The notes: generated by a model from the letters alone, not told the origin. A stretch of DNA of 64,000 bases from Azorinus chamasolen (GCA_963576725.1 OY755239.1:58249453-58313452), one strand, 5' to 3'. Positions 1 to 11,004 are shown, counted from the first letter of the stretch. Numbers and translations are program-made.

Positions 1-156
1 AATAATTTAGATACGTCTAGACATTTGGCTGCTTAACGCAGAGTGAAATTCATGCAGAAAGTTCCTAGAGGACTTTTACCCTGCATTATACTGCCACCTG
101 TCTCCAAGACCGTTAGTTATACTAGATTAAACGTCATGTTTAGAGGGGGTTTACTG
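1..156. mobile_element. P1 MITE, left end cut by window
   Basis: TA-class palindromic MITE. The visible part runs from ATTTAGATACGTCTAGAC through the core (GCTTAACGCAGAGTGAAA, CATGCAGAAAG) to the right terminus GGTTTACTG followed by TA. The right hairpin arm is short by the usual TTTCTGCATGA segment, so the palindrome is internally deleted. Non-autonomous; it encodes no protein. Confidence 0.75.
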
Positions 157-340
157 TATTCATTGGGGGAATGTTTGGCTATTAATTCTATATTGATCAT
201 CTTTGAACGGCTTTATTTATTCAATGAAGTGGTAGCAGATCTTTACATAACATGCTCACTGGATATTCAAAATAACTGATTTTTTTAGCCAAATATAAAA
301 CATCTGGGCCTGGTTTACTGCAGATCGTGCGACTGAAATC

Positions 341-406
341 ATCGTACTTCAAACATACGACGATCGCATCTTGAAGTTGCGATCGTCGTATGTTAGAACG
401 TACGAT
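341..406. repeat. Unclassified hairpin
   Basis: Perfect 17-bp inverted arms (AACATACGACGATCGCA, 352-368 and 378-394) enclose a 9-base loop. A further 7-bp stem (ATCGTAC / GTACGAT) lies outside them. It resembles neither the P nor the T hairpins. It may be the core of another MITE whose ends I cannot place. Confidence 0.6.
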
Positions 407-409
407 AAC

Positions 410-882
410 GTTAAATGCTATAATAGGAGATAAGTCTTGCTCTACTAATAGTAATGACGGATGTAAATAAGGACTTATGGCTAGGCTGGTCGTACGATCT
501 TCAGAACCCTGCTACATCGATGGCTAAAATACATCCCTTATACACAGTTATGGATACTATTTGCTCTGATTATAGGAGTAAAGCCCATCTAATGCAACCG
601 TTAACAAGATGTATTTGTGAAGCACTATATCCCCGATTATCGCCAATATAAATTTGACCCGTAATTTGACCTTTGGCCTTGATTTATGATCTTGACCACC
701 CCTAAAATGTTCGTCTCCATACGTTACACATACATGCCAAGATTGAAGTATGTATGTGCAATGGCTACAAAATTATCGCCAACGTTAGAGTCGGGGCCAA
801 ACCAACAGACAGACAGACAGGGCAAACGCAGAATGCCCTCCGGGGGTGGGGGCATAAAAAGGGGTTTAAATATGCGTCGAAG
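410..882. other. No gene seen
   Basis: Only short chance open frames. There is a tiny CAGA repeat at 805-819 and a G-run near 841-850, which may be the degraded left part of the adjacent P3 copy. Confidence 0.5.
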
Positions 883-1031
883 AGGCAGGTGATACCTGAA
901 GTAAGACGACAGTTACAGAGAAAGCTCCTATAGGAGTTGTCTGAATTACATTCGCTCTACATGAACCAATCATCTGCTTTTAAAGACATTGTGTATACTT
1001 ATTAAGTGGTCGCTTTGGAGGGTCTCTACTG
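883..1031. mobile_element. P3 MITE, degenerate
   Basis: GGCAGGTGATACCTGAAGTA resembles the left core. AAAGCTCCTATAGGAG is the hairpin tip, and ATTAAGTGGTCGC followed by GGTCTCTACTGTA is the P3 right end. The left terminus is not clear. Confidence 0.6.
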
Positions 1032-1083
1032 TACGATACTATTCGTGGCATTGAAGTGACATTTTATCCACAAATAGTTTCTA

Positions 1084-1312
1084 TTAACCCATTTGCTCCC
1101 AGTGGATTCTTCCATGCTTATATATTGGATTCGTTTATCTTTTATCTAAGGGATGTCTGGTCTAAATTTTCATTTTGGTTTTGTTTTATATTGAAATTCC
1201 TATCAGCAAACAGTGTAGGTTCTGATCAGACGCCGCATTATGCGGCGTCTGATCAGAGTCTACACTGCTGGCCTTCGTCCCATACGTGGGATCGTGGGAG
1301 CAAATGGGTTAA
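1084..1312. mobile_element. T5 MITE, complete
   Basis: TTAA-class element with a perfect 14-bp terminal inverted repeat next to the TTAA (CCCATTTGCTCCCA / TGGGAGCAAATGGG). The central hairpin has the tip GACGCCGCATTATGCGGCGTC. The TTAA duplication and CCC ends match piggyBac-type elements. Length is 229 bp with no transposase. The second copy is at 55941-56165. Confidence 0.88.
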
Positions 1313-1518
1313 TTCAGGAACCTGGGAATACGCTTACATGTTTACCAATGAAGCAGACAGTTATAAACTGAACAAAAATGTATGCCTTGTTTCCCTTGTT
1401 CCTGTTTGTGTATTCCGAGAGCAACTGTTTTGACATATTGACTTGGACATTGCTAGTGCGATATGGTAAAATAGAGTGATATGGTATCATAATGCAGTCC
1501 ATGTGGATTCAATTTGCA

Positions 1519-1723
1519 TTAACCCTTTTACCCGCTAGAGATGCACATAGAGGCTACACTAGGAACCGTCTGATCAGGGTCTGCTTTGTTTGCTTGGGGA
1601 TTAGTATAGATCCGATTCTAGTTTCTGAAATTATCCAAATAGAGTCTTTGTTTTTATCCATTGTAAACGTCTAGCTAATGAGAATGCATGATGCGAATTA
1701 CCACATAACTATTAATGAGTTAA
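1519..1723 (+). mobile_element. T2 MITE, decayed
   Basis: TTAACCCTTTTACCC left end, then GGAACCGTCTGATCAGGGTC (right hairpin arm), ATAGATCCGATTCTAG and a right end GAGTTAA. The left hairpin arm is lost. Confidence 0.6.
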
Positions 1724-2018
1724 AGTATTATTCTGTATTGTAACGATAATCGTAGGAAGTACACCAAGTCAAGCTAAATTATGTGAGTTTCTTATCATCT
1801 TTAATCACATTATCTGCGGTGTTGGAGTACTGAAACAGAGTGCCGCAAACCGCGGAAATGCACTAGTGCAATTTAAGTCAGATTAGCAGTTTGAATCTAA
1901 CCGATAGTGAATCCTAGAGAGGATATGTGGAGCAAGTACATGACATCATTTAATCGTTATCCAACCGTAGCGCTGCATGACCGATTCACTCTATGTGATG
2001 GTCTGTTGTATTATTATT

Positions 2019-2151
2019 TGACCATTTTAAACTGAGACTCGTCAATTTCTGTTAGCGTTTTCGGCTATACTCGGATGAATTCGATTACCATACATACCAA
2101 TACATACGAATGTATACGGAATATGCACTGAGTCTCAGTTTAATCTGTCAA
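2019..2151. repeat. Inverted-repeat element, unclassified
   Basis: A perfect 14-bp inverted repeat (TTAAACTGAGACTC, 2027-2040 and 2130-2143) extends imperfectly outwards with TTGAC on both sides. Total is about 130 bp, so it could be a small MITE of a family with no second copy here. Confidence 0.45.
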
Positions 2152-2281
2152 GCGATATATACTATGCTATATGTTACATGTAACAATGGTTGAAACAGTC
2201 GTCAGCCATAGTCTAGTTTACTTCATATGGCATTTTAAGGATTATGCGATAAATAGAATCATGATATTCTTTACGAAACAC

Positions 2282-2337
2282 GTTTACTATAATGGATATG
2301 ACACTCGATTAAGCTCGTTTTCATTATTATAGTAAAC
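2282..2337. repeat. Short inverted repeat
   Basis: GTTTACTATAATG is repeated inverted as CATTATTATAGTAAAC, with about 27 bases between. Imperfect; its meaning is unclear. Confidence 0.35.
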
Positions 2338-2977
2338 TCGTTTTATTAAAACAATTTGTAATGACCACTCATGTTATATCCTCTGTATACGTATATTCTG
2401 TTTATGTCAGCATATTCCATATAAATCTCTCCGACGATAAGATTGTCTGGGTGTGAAGTGAAACAGTACGCATACTTATAACCTTTTGTTCTCCGTGAAA
2501 ATCCAGATTCCTCCATCTGTATAATGATGTGTGTACTTCTTTTAATCAATATCCAAACAATTTCGCTGCAAAAATGAGTTCATACAGACTACGATTATTA
2601 CCAGTATCATTATGCCAGGTTTCAAACAGAGAAGTGTCATTACTGTGTCTGGTTCCAAGCAACGTACCTTTGAAAATACTACTTGGGTAGATCTGTTAAA
2701 GTAATTTGAGACATATCATGTCGGCGAATGGGTTCTCAAAGAAACCTTATTGCTTTGAAACCTATCATTAGCATCACCGTTACCCGTTTAAAACTGATAC
2801 AAGTGTACATCTAATGTCACTAAATACTAGTATACCATACTACTATAAAAACTTTGAACTGTGTTGCATTATGTGTCAAACAGATTGGACCCGATGAGAC
2901 GCCAAGTAACAACAGCTGTTTAAAAGCACATAATGTCAGGTTGTATATGACAAGGGCTACACTGGCATATATTTTGA

Positions 2978-3188
2978 TTAATCCTTTCGGCACCAAATTT
3001 CTAATTGTAAATCATTCGGTACAATTAGGAAATGAGCTACTTAAATGCGAATTTCAAAGGAATAAAGCACAGATATAGAGATGGAGCCAAATCCCTGATC
3101 AGTCCCTTGAAAAGTCGACGTCTGATCTGGGACTGCAATTTTTGTCTTGGTGTATTTATGCGACATTGGCGGTGAGAGTGTTGATTAA
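2978..3188. mobile_element. T7 MITE
   Basis: TTAATCCTTTCGGCACCAA at the left end and GGCGGTGAGAGTGTTGATTAA-like sequence at the right, with TTAA on both sides. The hairpin is around TCCCTGATCAG / CTGATCTGGGA and the right half is well preserved. It is related to the copy nested at 39691-39982. Confidence 0.65.
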
Positions 3189-3367
3189 GATTATTGTTTT
3201 ATTAATTAAGGGTTTTTGTGATCAAAGTGTATTCTTACATGTGCATGGTTTATAATTATATATACGTATTTCCTGTCTATCTTTGTATCTTTTTAAACAA
3301 CACGTTTTCTGCAGTTATTACCAACGGTTGAAAGTACAAAAAAATGTAAGGCATACAACGTGTACCT

Positions 3368-3580
3368 TTTACCTTGTGAATATGCATATAAGAAATAATG
3401 ACATCATTAGCATTAATTAAATAATGTGTTTATAACTGTATACATAAGAACTGGACTTTTTCGACACAACAGAAACTGTAGAATTAGATATACATTATTC
3501 CATAAGCAAAACGGGACAGATCTCGATCGGACGCGGCCTATAGGTTCGATCTGAGCTGAGTGTATTCTGTTTGTAAGGGC
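3368..3580 (-). mobile_element. T2 MITE, degenerate, reverse
   Basis: Reverse-orientation T2 features in order: AAGAAATAATGACATCATTA, AGAAACTGTAGAATTAGAT, ATTATTCCATAAGCAAA, and a decayed hairpin around CTATAGG. The terminal TTAACCC and GGGTTAA are not preserved. Confidence 0.55.
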
Positions 3581-3969
3581 GCCAGGTTAAGGGATATCAT
3601 GACTGCGTCAAACGTGTCTGTGTTTCTGTAATTCAATGTTCTTTCTGCTGCAAGAAGTCTATGTGATTTCGATATATAATGTAATAACATTAAACTTGCA
3701 TTCAGAACCGTATTCCTTGCAGCAACATAATCATCAAGGTCACCGCGAAACCGGAATTATAGTCGTACTTTCAATCAATGTGCATATTTAGATCGGTTAC
3801 ACAGCACACTGTGCAATATGTTTGACATTACCAGGAGAAAATATATATGTAGCGTTTGGTGAACAATGTAGATCTAACTCAGTCATTGCCTTATAAAAAA
3901 AACGGCGTGCGAAGGTAGATAAAGTATCATTGTTTAATATCTCATAGGAGCATTAATGGAAAATAATTC
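3581..3969. other. No feature seen
   Basis: No exon-like frame or repeat was recognised. Confidence 0.4.
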
Positions 3970-4120
3970 AGAGCTACAGATAAGGATGCGTACTCAAATA
4001 CTAAAATCGTCATTTCTCGAAGAGACGATTCTAAAGAGTGGTCACAGTATACGGTTTTGTGGAGAAATGAAAGAGCTATGTTTGAAAACATGTCTATTTA
4101 TGCATCTTATCTGGAGCTCT
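3970..4120. mobile_element. H MITE, left hairpin arm deleted
   Basis: Starts AGAGCTACAGATAAGG and ends ATCTTATCTGGAGCTCT (inverted). The right hairpin arm GACGATTCTAAAGAGTGG is present. The left arm is missing from the point after ATCGTCATTTCT. Confidence 0.6.
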
Positions 4121-4241
4121 ATATACCCTAACTAGATTCAACTTATATTGCTCTGTTATGCTATTTCACAAGTACAGTGTCTGCATCGGTCAAACATTAT
4201 ATAGTTTATTTACCAATACAAAACTCCAGCAAATTAATATA

Positions 4242-4442
4242 CAGTAAAATCTCGAATCTGCGAAATTCTAGCAATGAAGAATTTGGCTTTTTGGACAGTT
4301 GGTTGATTATTGCAGGGTGAATGCCATGCAGAAAGCTCCTAGAGGAGCTTTCTGCATGACTTTCACCCTGCATTAAGCTGTTACCTGTGTTGCAGATCAA
4401 TAATGATACGTATTTGAATGCTCGTAGTATCGAGTTTTACTG
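4242..4442. mobile_element. P1 MITE
   Basis: CAGTAAAATCTCGAATCTGC at the left end and ATCGAGTTTTACTG at the right, with TA on the left only. The central hairpin CATGCAGAAAGCTCCTAGAG and its mirror is intact. The left outer arm has drifted. Confidence 0.8.
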
Positions 4443-4549
4443 GCATTCTGTTATTAATAAGCTGGAGAGTTACACTGGCAAATGAACAATGAGTGTAAAT
4501 ATATTCATACAGTCACTATTCCTTATATGAACTTTCAAGGGATAAAGTG

Positions 4550-4793
4550 TTAACCCTTTACTCCATAGATACGCTTTTCTACGCCCTTGCAAACATAGAA
4601 TACCTAGATCAGACGACCCTTATAGAAGCCGTGTGATCAGGGTCTACTTTGTTTGCTAGTGGATTAGAAAGATCTGTTGCCTTACTTTCTAAAATGGCTA
4701 CAATGTTCCCGCTTCCGTATTTCATCATACTTTTCGATGAATATTCAGTAAGTATTGCAATTTGGACTAAATATAGAACAGGGAAAGGGTTAA
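4550..4793 (+). mobile_element. T2 MITE
   Basis: TTAACCCTTTACTCC to GGGAAAGGGTTAA, 244 bp. The hairpin has decayed on its left arm (AGATCAGACGACCC) but the right arm GTGTGATCAGGGTC is readable. The right half ends in the AACAGGGAAAGGG variant of T2. Confidence 0.82.
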
Positions 4794-5323
4794 TCAGCTG
4801 AGGTTTTATGTTGGCAAATGAACAATGATTCATACAGTCAATATTCATTATATGAACATTCATAAGATATAATGTTAATACAAGTACAATAAGTTTGTTT
4901 CTTTCAAACTCGTCTGTGGTCATACAGCCACAGTCACATATCAATAAATCCGTTCCTAAAGACCTTAATGAAACAATTAATAGTTCACCGAAACATGTCG
5001 CAGTTTAGACTCAGTATCACACTTATATTGTTGACTATATGGACGTTTCATTAAATACAGTAGCATCCATCTAAAGCCGCAACTACACTGTAGGTCTTGA
5101 AGAATAAACGGGATTGTCTGTAGAATCCGGTGCAATACGGCAGTAATGCAAAAAGTTGCTGTAAGATATTTCTGTATTTTCGTTCTGCACTTTAGGGAAG
5201 TTACCGACTGACTTTAACATCCATAAATTGATAATATGACATATTCGGAAGTCGCCTTAGAAAGGTTTTAGTTTATGATTGGCATATTTTCTTCTCTATG
5301 GGTTGCGATCGGGAGCTATTGAT
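4794..5323. other. No feature seen
   Basis: No exon-like frame or MITE end was recognised. Confidence 0.4.
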
Positions 5324-5527
5324 TTAACCCATTACCTCATAGGCTATTTTTAGATCCAACCTCTTTGTATAAATCTACCGAAAAGGAGCATTTAGTAGAA
5401 AAGGAATTGTGTAGTTTTGACTATTGTGATAAATAGAGCATTTGCTCCTATGGAGCAAATGCTATATTTATCACAATGGGTCACAGGGTGACTTTTACAT
5501 AGACGTCAATATGAGGGAATGGGTTAA
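5324..5527 (+). mobile_element. T1 MITE
   Basis: TTAACCCATTACCTCATAGG to GAGGGAATGGGTTAA. The left body ACCGAAAAGGAGCATTTAG is followed by the hairpin GTGATAAATAGAGCATTTGC with tip CTCCTATGGAG. About 25 bases are missing next to the left arm compared with the 229-bp copies. Confidence 0.85.
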
Positions 5528-5881
5528 GTAACTCGACGGAAAAAACTCTTACATTGTGCCTGTTTATTGGCTGAACATGTAAAAATAGAAATGGTTCATA
5601 TATCTAATATTATGATGGCTCCATGTGTACATGTATGTACATGTATACAGTATATAGTTCAATGACTAAACATACAATATAAATAATATGCTAATTACGA
5701 CTCAAGATAATATGTAACCTGACAAGTATTGTTTTAACTGTGCATTAACCTCAGCTACAATATACTTGCACATGTTCAAATGCATACATGTAACCATGTG
5801 GTCTTTTTTGCATGTAAAATCAAATTTTCAGTATACTTTTCTTATTAAGCTCTACTTGTAAATAGACTCGCCCATATAAAT

Positions 5882-5899
5882 ATTGGGACATGTCCCAAT
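5882..5899. repeat. 18-bp perfect palindrome
   Basis: ATTGGGACATGTCCCAAT reads the same on both strands. It is isolated, and may be chance or a symmetrical protein-binding site. Confidence 0.4.
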
Positions 5900-6012
5900 G
5901 CCATGTTTGACCCTAGGTAAATATATAAAATATTCCGTATATTTCATTTAAAAGCACAACAACCTACTAATAATTGGTAATACAGCTACTTTGGTTGTAC
6001 CTGCTACCAAGG

Positions 6013-6290
6013 GTCCATGACACGTTCAATATATGATGAAAATGAAAAACATTTTCTCCTTGAATATTATGTAAGAAATAATGATACCATTACTATTAAT
6101 TTGATAGTTTTATATTTGTTATAATATTTGTTATAATTGCGATTGAATACAGTAAAGTTTGATCATGAAAGAAAATATAGAATCAAATCTATATTATTCC
6201 ATACGCAGATAGAGCAGATCCTGATCAGACAGTTCGTGTAGGATGTTCTCTACTGTGCTTCCAACGGCTTCAAAGCCATTGTTATGATAT
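6013..6290 (-). repeat. Diverged T2 copy, one half of a local duplication
   Basis: It starts TCCATGACACGTT. The first 190 bases are repeated at 6670-6872, sharing GTTTGATCATGAAAGAAAAT and AGAATCAAATCTATAT. Downstream, GAGCAGATCCTGATCAGACA marks a decayed T2 hairpin in reverse orientation. Confidence 0.6.
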
Positions 6291-6669
6291 CAAACGATTT
6301 GTCAAGTGCTGAACAAATTATTGTATAATAAGACGTGTCATGTAATAATTGCTAATCTGTTTCGGAACATAATGAACAAAGGAAAAAAACACATGCAAAT
6401 CGTGTGAAAATGAAGTCGATCTAAGTCCCTTCACCGACATTTATTTTGCCATAGTATATATAACGAATTGTTTAATAGTTTAATTACTGTCGTCATATTC
6501 TGTACTCACGATGAGACCAAATAGATGAAGTATGTCATTATATCTGTTGATTAATGTTGTGTTTCAGTCTGTGTCTGTACGCTTGGTATTCGCATGTACA
6601 TGTATGCTACTTTATAGATACAGCGTTGTAAATGCTTAATGTCTTCTGATTGTTACTTCCACAGCGAGC

Positions 6670-6872
6670 TCCATGACACGTTAAATATATAATGAAAATG
6701 AGGAACATTTTCCAGTGAACCTTGTTCTCCGTGAATATTATGTAAGACATAATGACATCATTACTATTACGTTGATAGTTTTATAGTTTTTATAATAATT
6801 TTTATAATTGCGATTGAACACAGTAAAGTTTGATCATGAAAGAAAATATAGAATCAAATCTATATCATTCCA
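6670..6872 (-). repeat. Second copy of local T2-derived duplication
   Basis: Similar to 6013-6202 but with CCAGTGAACCTTG inserted and no hairpin. It ends ATCTATATCATTCCAC. A segmental duplication or two T2-derived insertions of one subfamily could explain it. Confidence 0.6.
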
Positions 6873-6969
6873 CAAAGTTATACTTGTGTAAATAGTACTC
6901 ACAATTAAGAATGACAGAATGTCAATCATTCAATTGCTAATTGCACAGTTCTGACGTTCAGAGTATGTG

Positions 6970-7165
6970 TTAACCCTTATCCTGCACAACAAATGGTGTC
7001 TATTAAAATCCTGATCTATTGAAATATTTTACTTACGACCGATATGTTCAAGCTTTTGGGAACGCAGCCAAGAACCTGGTGATATGCCGCCTTAATAGGC
7101 GTCTCGTCTGGATTCAAGCTACTTGCAAATGCTAGTCATTTCTCGATCAGCAGAATAAAGGTTAA
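6970..7165. mobile_element. T4 MITE, decayed
   Basis: TTAACCCTTATCCTGC to GCAGAATAAAGGTTAA. The right hairpin arm GGCGTCTCGTCTGGATTCAA is readable and the left arm is gone. Confidence 0.6.
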
Positions 7166-7479
7166 CCGCATTTCGAGAAAACATTATTGTTTTGAAATCC
7201 TTAAGGGAAAATATCGTCTGAAATGTTCTCGAAATACATAGAAACTGTTTGATAGATCTTTGATACATCAAGATGAACATTTGCTTTTAAAGTACAGAAG
7301 GCGCCACAATGAATTTTAACACTTAACCTGCTAGGCTCGACCCATTCTACTTTTTCAAACAATTTGTATTCATTGAGAAACATTGTTTAGGATCAAGTTC
7401 GTGTACGCTGGGTCAATAGTTTTGCAAAAAACTGAAGACTCGAATATAAGTTAAAATTAAACAGGTCGGGTATATGCCT
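7166..7479. other. No feature seen
   Basis: No gene or repeat recognised. Confidence 0.35.
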
Positions 7480-7720
7480 TTTCCTCAAATAAACGTCTTT
7501 TCATGCCTATGCAAAAATAGTATCCGAAGATCAGATGGCTCCTGTAGGAGACTTCTCAACAGTCAGCTCTGTTTGCTTATGGACTTATATAAATGCGGTT
7601 ATACAGCTTATACCACGGTGAAATATTCCTGTTTTCATATATCATGATAAATATTCTGAATCAGCTTCTTAATATCCATGATGCCATTATTTCTAACATG
7701 AATATTGAACATATAAACGG
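7480..7720 (+). mobile_element. T2 MITE, degenerate
   Basis: TTTCCTCAAATAAACGTC, a partial hairpin GATCAGATGGCTCCTGTAGG, GCTCTGTTTGCTTATGG and then AATATCCATGATGCCATTAT. The order is that of T2. Terminal TTAA sites are not kept. Confidence 0.55.
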
Positions 7721-7769
7721 TTTAACAGAAATTGGTTTATCAGCAGGTTAGCGCAATATTAATCACATA

Positions 7770-8131
7770 TAGTGCTCCCTCTCTACAACGACACCCTTTG
7801 GGATACGAAGATTGTATGTGTTGTTTAGAGGGAGTTGTTATAGGGAGGGAAAATCAAACATAATTAGCTTGTTTGCAAATCCCCAGATAAGGTGTATTTC
7901 GAGAACTAAACCCGTTATGCCTCCATCAAACCCTATGTTGTGACCACTCTTTAGAATCGTCACAAAGTGACGATTCTAAAGAGTGGTCACAACATAGGGT
8001 TTGATGGAGGCATAAAGAAAATACGATGGAAAAAAGTTGTTTCTGAAGGCTTGTTGTTTCGGAAACAGTGACATGCGTTGTTGTAAGGAGGGACTCGTTA
8101 TTGAGAGGGTCGTTGTAGGGAGGGAGCACTG
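7770..8131 (+). mobile_element. P5 MITE, complete
   Basis: Ends TAGTGCTCCCTCTCTACAAC and GGTCGTTGTAGGGAGGGAGC, with ACTG then TA. Length is 362 bp. The centre is a very long near-perfect hairpin from GTTATGCCTCCATCAAACCC through CACTCTTTAGAATCGTCAC and back. The second copy lies inverted at 17727-18087 and is nearly identical, so both are probably recent. Confidence 0.88.
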
Positions 8132-8619
8132 TATAACTGTTCAGCATTTCCGTAAAAGCTGAGTATGCTATTGCATACTATCTTGGATAGATAGAATAGT
8201 GGGTTAATGCTTCTAACGGCTCTTCGATTCGTAAATGGTCGTACACCAGCAATTAATGGTCATGTAATATATTGTTTTTTTTATGAGGATGGCCTCATCT
8301 ATGTCCAAACTGTTTGCAAATGTTGTTTGTATATGAAGCTTTGTGTCATTTCGTTGGATTTGCGAGCGAACTGACAGACCAACTGACCAGCCGATAGACT
8401 GACCGGTCGACCAGTATACTTTACAAAACTGTAGTTTTGCGCGTTTATAAAAACTATCGACGCTAATAAAGATCCCATATTTATATGCTCTTTATCATGT
8501 CAACTGTTACACGTAACGATCAAGTGAAAGTTCCTTTCTAACCGTCAAGTCAGTAATCAAGGTTATAAGATGTTAACAAGCATATATACACTTTGTTAAA
8601 TGTTTTAATAATTCTTATA
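8132..8619. other. No feature seen
   Basis: Contains the near-repeat ACTGACAGACCAACTGACC (about 8368-8386) and related short repeats. No gene recognised. Confidence 0.35.
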
Positions 8620-8821
8620 CAGTACAGCCACTCTAAGTCGGAATTCTAGTAGAGGAAAATGAGTACACTTGAAGCAGGCGACTGGTTAATGTAGGGTGAA
8701 AGTCATGCATACAGCTCCTTTTAGAATTATCTGTATGACTTTCACCCTGCATTAAGCTGTCATCTGTCTTCATGACCAATATATATACTAAATTAAACGT
8801 CCGGCTTAGAGGGGTTTACTG
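8620..8821. mobile_element. P1 MITE
   Basis: CAGTACAGCCACTCTAAG to GAGGGGTTTACTG with TA on both sides, 202 bp. The outer arms (GTAGGGTGAAAGTCATGC and mirror) are kept but the tip is mutated (CTCCTTTTAGAATTATC). Confidence 0.83.
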
Positions 8822-9315
8822 TATGTTATACACATGCACTTAAGGGAACCGTACATATTCACGTGTGACGAATCAGCACCTTTTCTTCTCACGTGTAATG
8901 AATGCATATCTGTGAAATCACATGTACCGTGTCATCTCTAAAAGATCCCGGGAGCGTTATATGTTGTAGAATAACTTCTTGCATCTTGTACAAATGTGGA
9001 CGCTTAATGCAGCTTGGAAGCAATAAAAAATCCCCTAGGGGAACGTTATGCCTTAGTTTCAATTTTGAATGATTTATCGATCGTTAACCCCCACCCTTCC
9101 ACTTACATACGCACACCGAAATAAGGGAGTCGATCATCGTAGAATGTACGAGGGCATGCTAGGAGAGGGTGTTTGTTATGAAATTGTTATATTAAATAAT
9201 CGTTCACTCTTTTCCTACTCAAATGTTTTTTGATAAAACCGAATCAAAGGCATGCTCTTATACATGTAACACTCACGGGACAGGTTGAAATATATAAAGT
9301 ACAAGGTTGCACAAA
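8822..9315. other. Possible P remnant, otherwise nothing
   Basis: CGCTTAATGCAGCTTGGAAG with ATCCCCTAGGGGAA at 9001-9046 may be a decayed P core. No gene seen. Confidence 0.35.
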
Positions 9316-9470
9316 CAGAGCTGAAGAGACAGGTGCTTACCCAAACACTAAAGTCGTAATTTCCCCACTAAGCCCAGTACCGTGACTCTTCGAGTGACCG
9401 CTGTATTGGGTTTGGTGGAAAAATAAAGAAGTTATCGTTGAACATATTCACACATCTTATCTGGACGTCT
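9316..9470. mobile_element. H MITE, decayed
   Basis: CAGAGCTGAAGAGACAGGTG at left and ACATCTTATCTGGACGTC at right. The shortened hairpin is around GTGACTCTTCGAGTGACC, with TTTGGTGGAAAAATAAAG after it. Confidence 0.6.
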
Positions 9471-10009
9471 GAATCAAAGACATTACATGTAATAATAGAT
9501 AAATTATCTCATTTGCCAACTTGTTCTATAAAAAGATACATGCAAGGAAGTATTCCTATGTAGCAAACACTACCTAATAGCAATGACAAATATGTGATTA
9601 CTGAACTGAAAATAAAACATGTTATAAACAAGGCCTTTCATTAGAGGCAGTTATCATTCTTTCGTCCTTGTTTTATAATTATCATCATAATCGTCATCTT
9701 CAACATCATCGTTATAGTATTATTTCTATGTTAATTTTCCTCACAATTGGGGGAAGAAAAACGTTGTTTAGTGATTGCGATTGCTTCAATTTAATTTCCG
9801 TCATGAAACAGACTCCTTGTATTGATTATCAAAATCCATCGATTTCAATTGTCAAAATAATCGGTCGTGATTCATTCCCCCTAAGGCTGATTAAACAGAG
9901 ATTAATGTGATATAATGTTATTTCTCTCAACTATAAGGATTTAATTTAAAGAGCTATTGGAAGCCAATGCCATAATTTGGAATGCATTTTTTCTACATGA
10001 TTTACATGA
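9471..10009. other. No gene recognised
   Basis: An 80-codon open frame at 9668-9910 has a His/Tyr-rich start and no recognisable motif, and I do not call it a gene. Confidence 0.4.
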
Positions 10010-10484
10010 ATCAACATTTAGCCTGCTGAACAAGTTATTTTTAAAGAGTGTTACGCCCACTATCTTTTCAACTATTAACCCTTCGCTTGCTGAATTTTAA
10101 AATACATGTCTCCTTCTTTACCCATGCCCTTTTGTATAATTACATATATCTTCACTGTGTACAAGTATTTCGCGGTGCAATCACTGTTGTGGAGTGCACT
10201 GGTTGCACAATCAACTTGTAAATAGTGCAGACCCTGATGAGACAGCTCCTGCAGGAGCTGTCTCATCTGGGTCTTCACTATTTACAGGTACATGTAGGTA
10301 CATGTATATTGAGATGAATTACAAGCGAAGGATTAAGCTATAATCAGCTTCATACAAAAAACGAATTCAGGGTGACAAACAGTTTGAATCCTTATGAGAC
10401 ACCAAGGGTCCAAACTGTAACTCGGCATTTCATCTGGATCCAAACTGTTTTCATATGTTATCATTCATGCATGTAGAAGACTTA
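10010..10484. mobile_element. T4 MITE split by a T3 insertion
   Basis: The left part (TTTAGCCTGCTGAACAAG) matches the left end of the intact T4 at 14321. It breaks at CTATTAA and resumes after the T3 copy with TTAAGCTATAATC. It continues to the hairpin CAAACAGTTTGAATCC / GGATCCAAACTG. Confidence 0.7.
10075..10336 (+). mobile_element. T3 MITE nested in T4
   Basis: TTAACCCTTCGCTTGCTGAA to CAAGCGAAGGATTAA. It contains the invariant body CTTCTTTACCCATGCCC and TTGCACAATCAACTTG, then an intact hairpin with tip GCTCCTGCAGGAGC. TTAA flanks it inside the host T4, so the target duplication is visible. Confidence 0.9.
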
Positions 10485-10589
10485 GTTTTAAGTAACAACA
10501 CTGCAATGCCATAAATACTGTGTGACTTATTCGTCACATTTGAACACCATCATCTCTGTAGAGTTATTCAGAACGCAGATGAATACCAA

Positions 10590-10775
10590 ATTACCCTTTA
10601 CAGCATAGAGAAGTCTTTTGAAAACAGAGTAGACCCAGAGAAGACTGCCTCTATAGGAGCCGTCTGATCAGGATCTGCTCTGCTTAAGTTTAAATATAGT
10701 TTAAACCTGATTCTATACGACTTGGAATAACTATGTATTCCGTCGTTTTATATAAGATAAAAACTGATTAGTTAA
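10590..10775 (+). mobile_element. T2 MITE, right end lost
   Basis: TTACCCTTTACAGCATAGAG, a hairpin around CTCTATAGGAGCCGTCTGAT, and GATTCTATACGAC. The body is truncated and abuts the next T1 element. Confidence 0.65.
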
Positions 10776-11004
10776 TTAACCCTTTCCTCCATAAATACGT
10801 CTTTATACGCCTATGTCAAAGTCATCTTTGAACCCATTGTGATAAATAGAGCATTTGCTCCTATAGGAGCAAATGCTCTATTTATCACAATAGTTTCAGA
10901 ACTACAACATTCTAAAAAAAAATTTTCTCCAGTTAATGCTAGTTTTCGGTAGATATATTCAAAGAGGCTGGATCTAAAAATAGCCCTATTAGGGAATGGG
11001 TTAA
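10776..11004 (-). mobile_element. T1 MITE, reverse
   Basis: TTAACCCTTTCCTCC to AGGGAATGGGTTAA, 229 bp. The perfect hairpin GAGCATTTGCTCCTATAGG and mirror is followed by TTTTCGGTAGATATATTC, which is the T1 body on the other strand. Confidence 0.88.

Larger units (their letters stand above)
1724..2977. other. No gene seen; two inverted repeats and a T4 scrap
   Basis: No exon-like frame. It holds the inverted repeats annotated at 2019-2151 and 2282-2337. A half T4 hairpin (CAGATTGGACCCGATGAGACG) starts near 2880 without its right arm. Confidence 0.45.

Noticed and set aside
1056..1433. A 125-codon open frame
   Set aside because: It runs through the T5 MITE and its hairpin, and the peptide is explained by repeat sequence.
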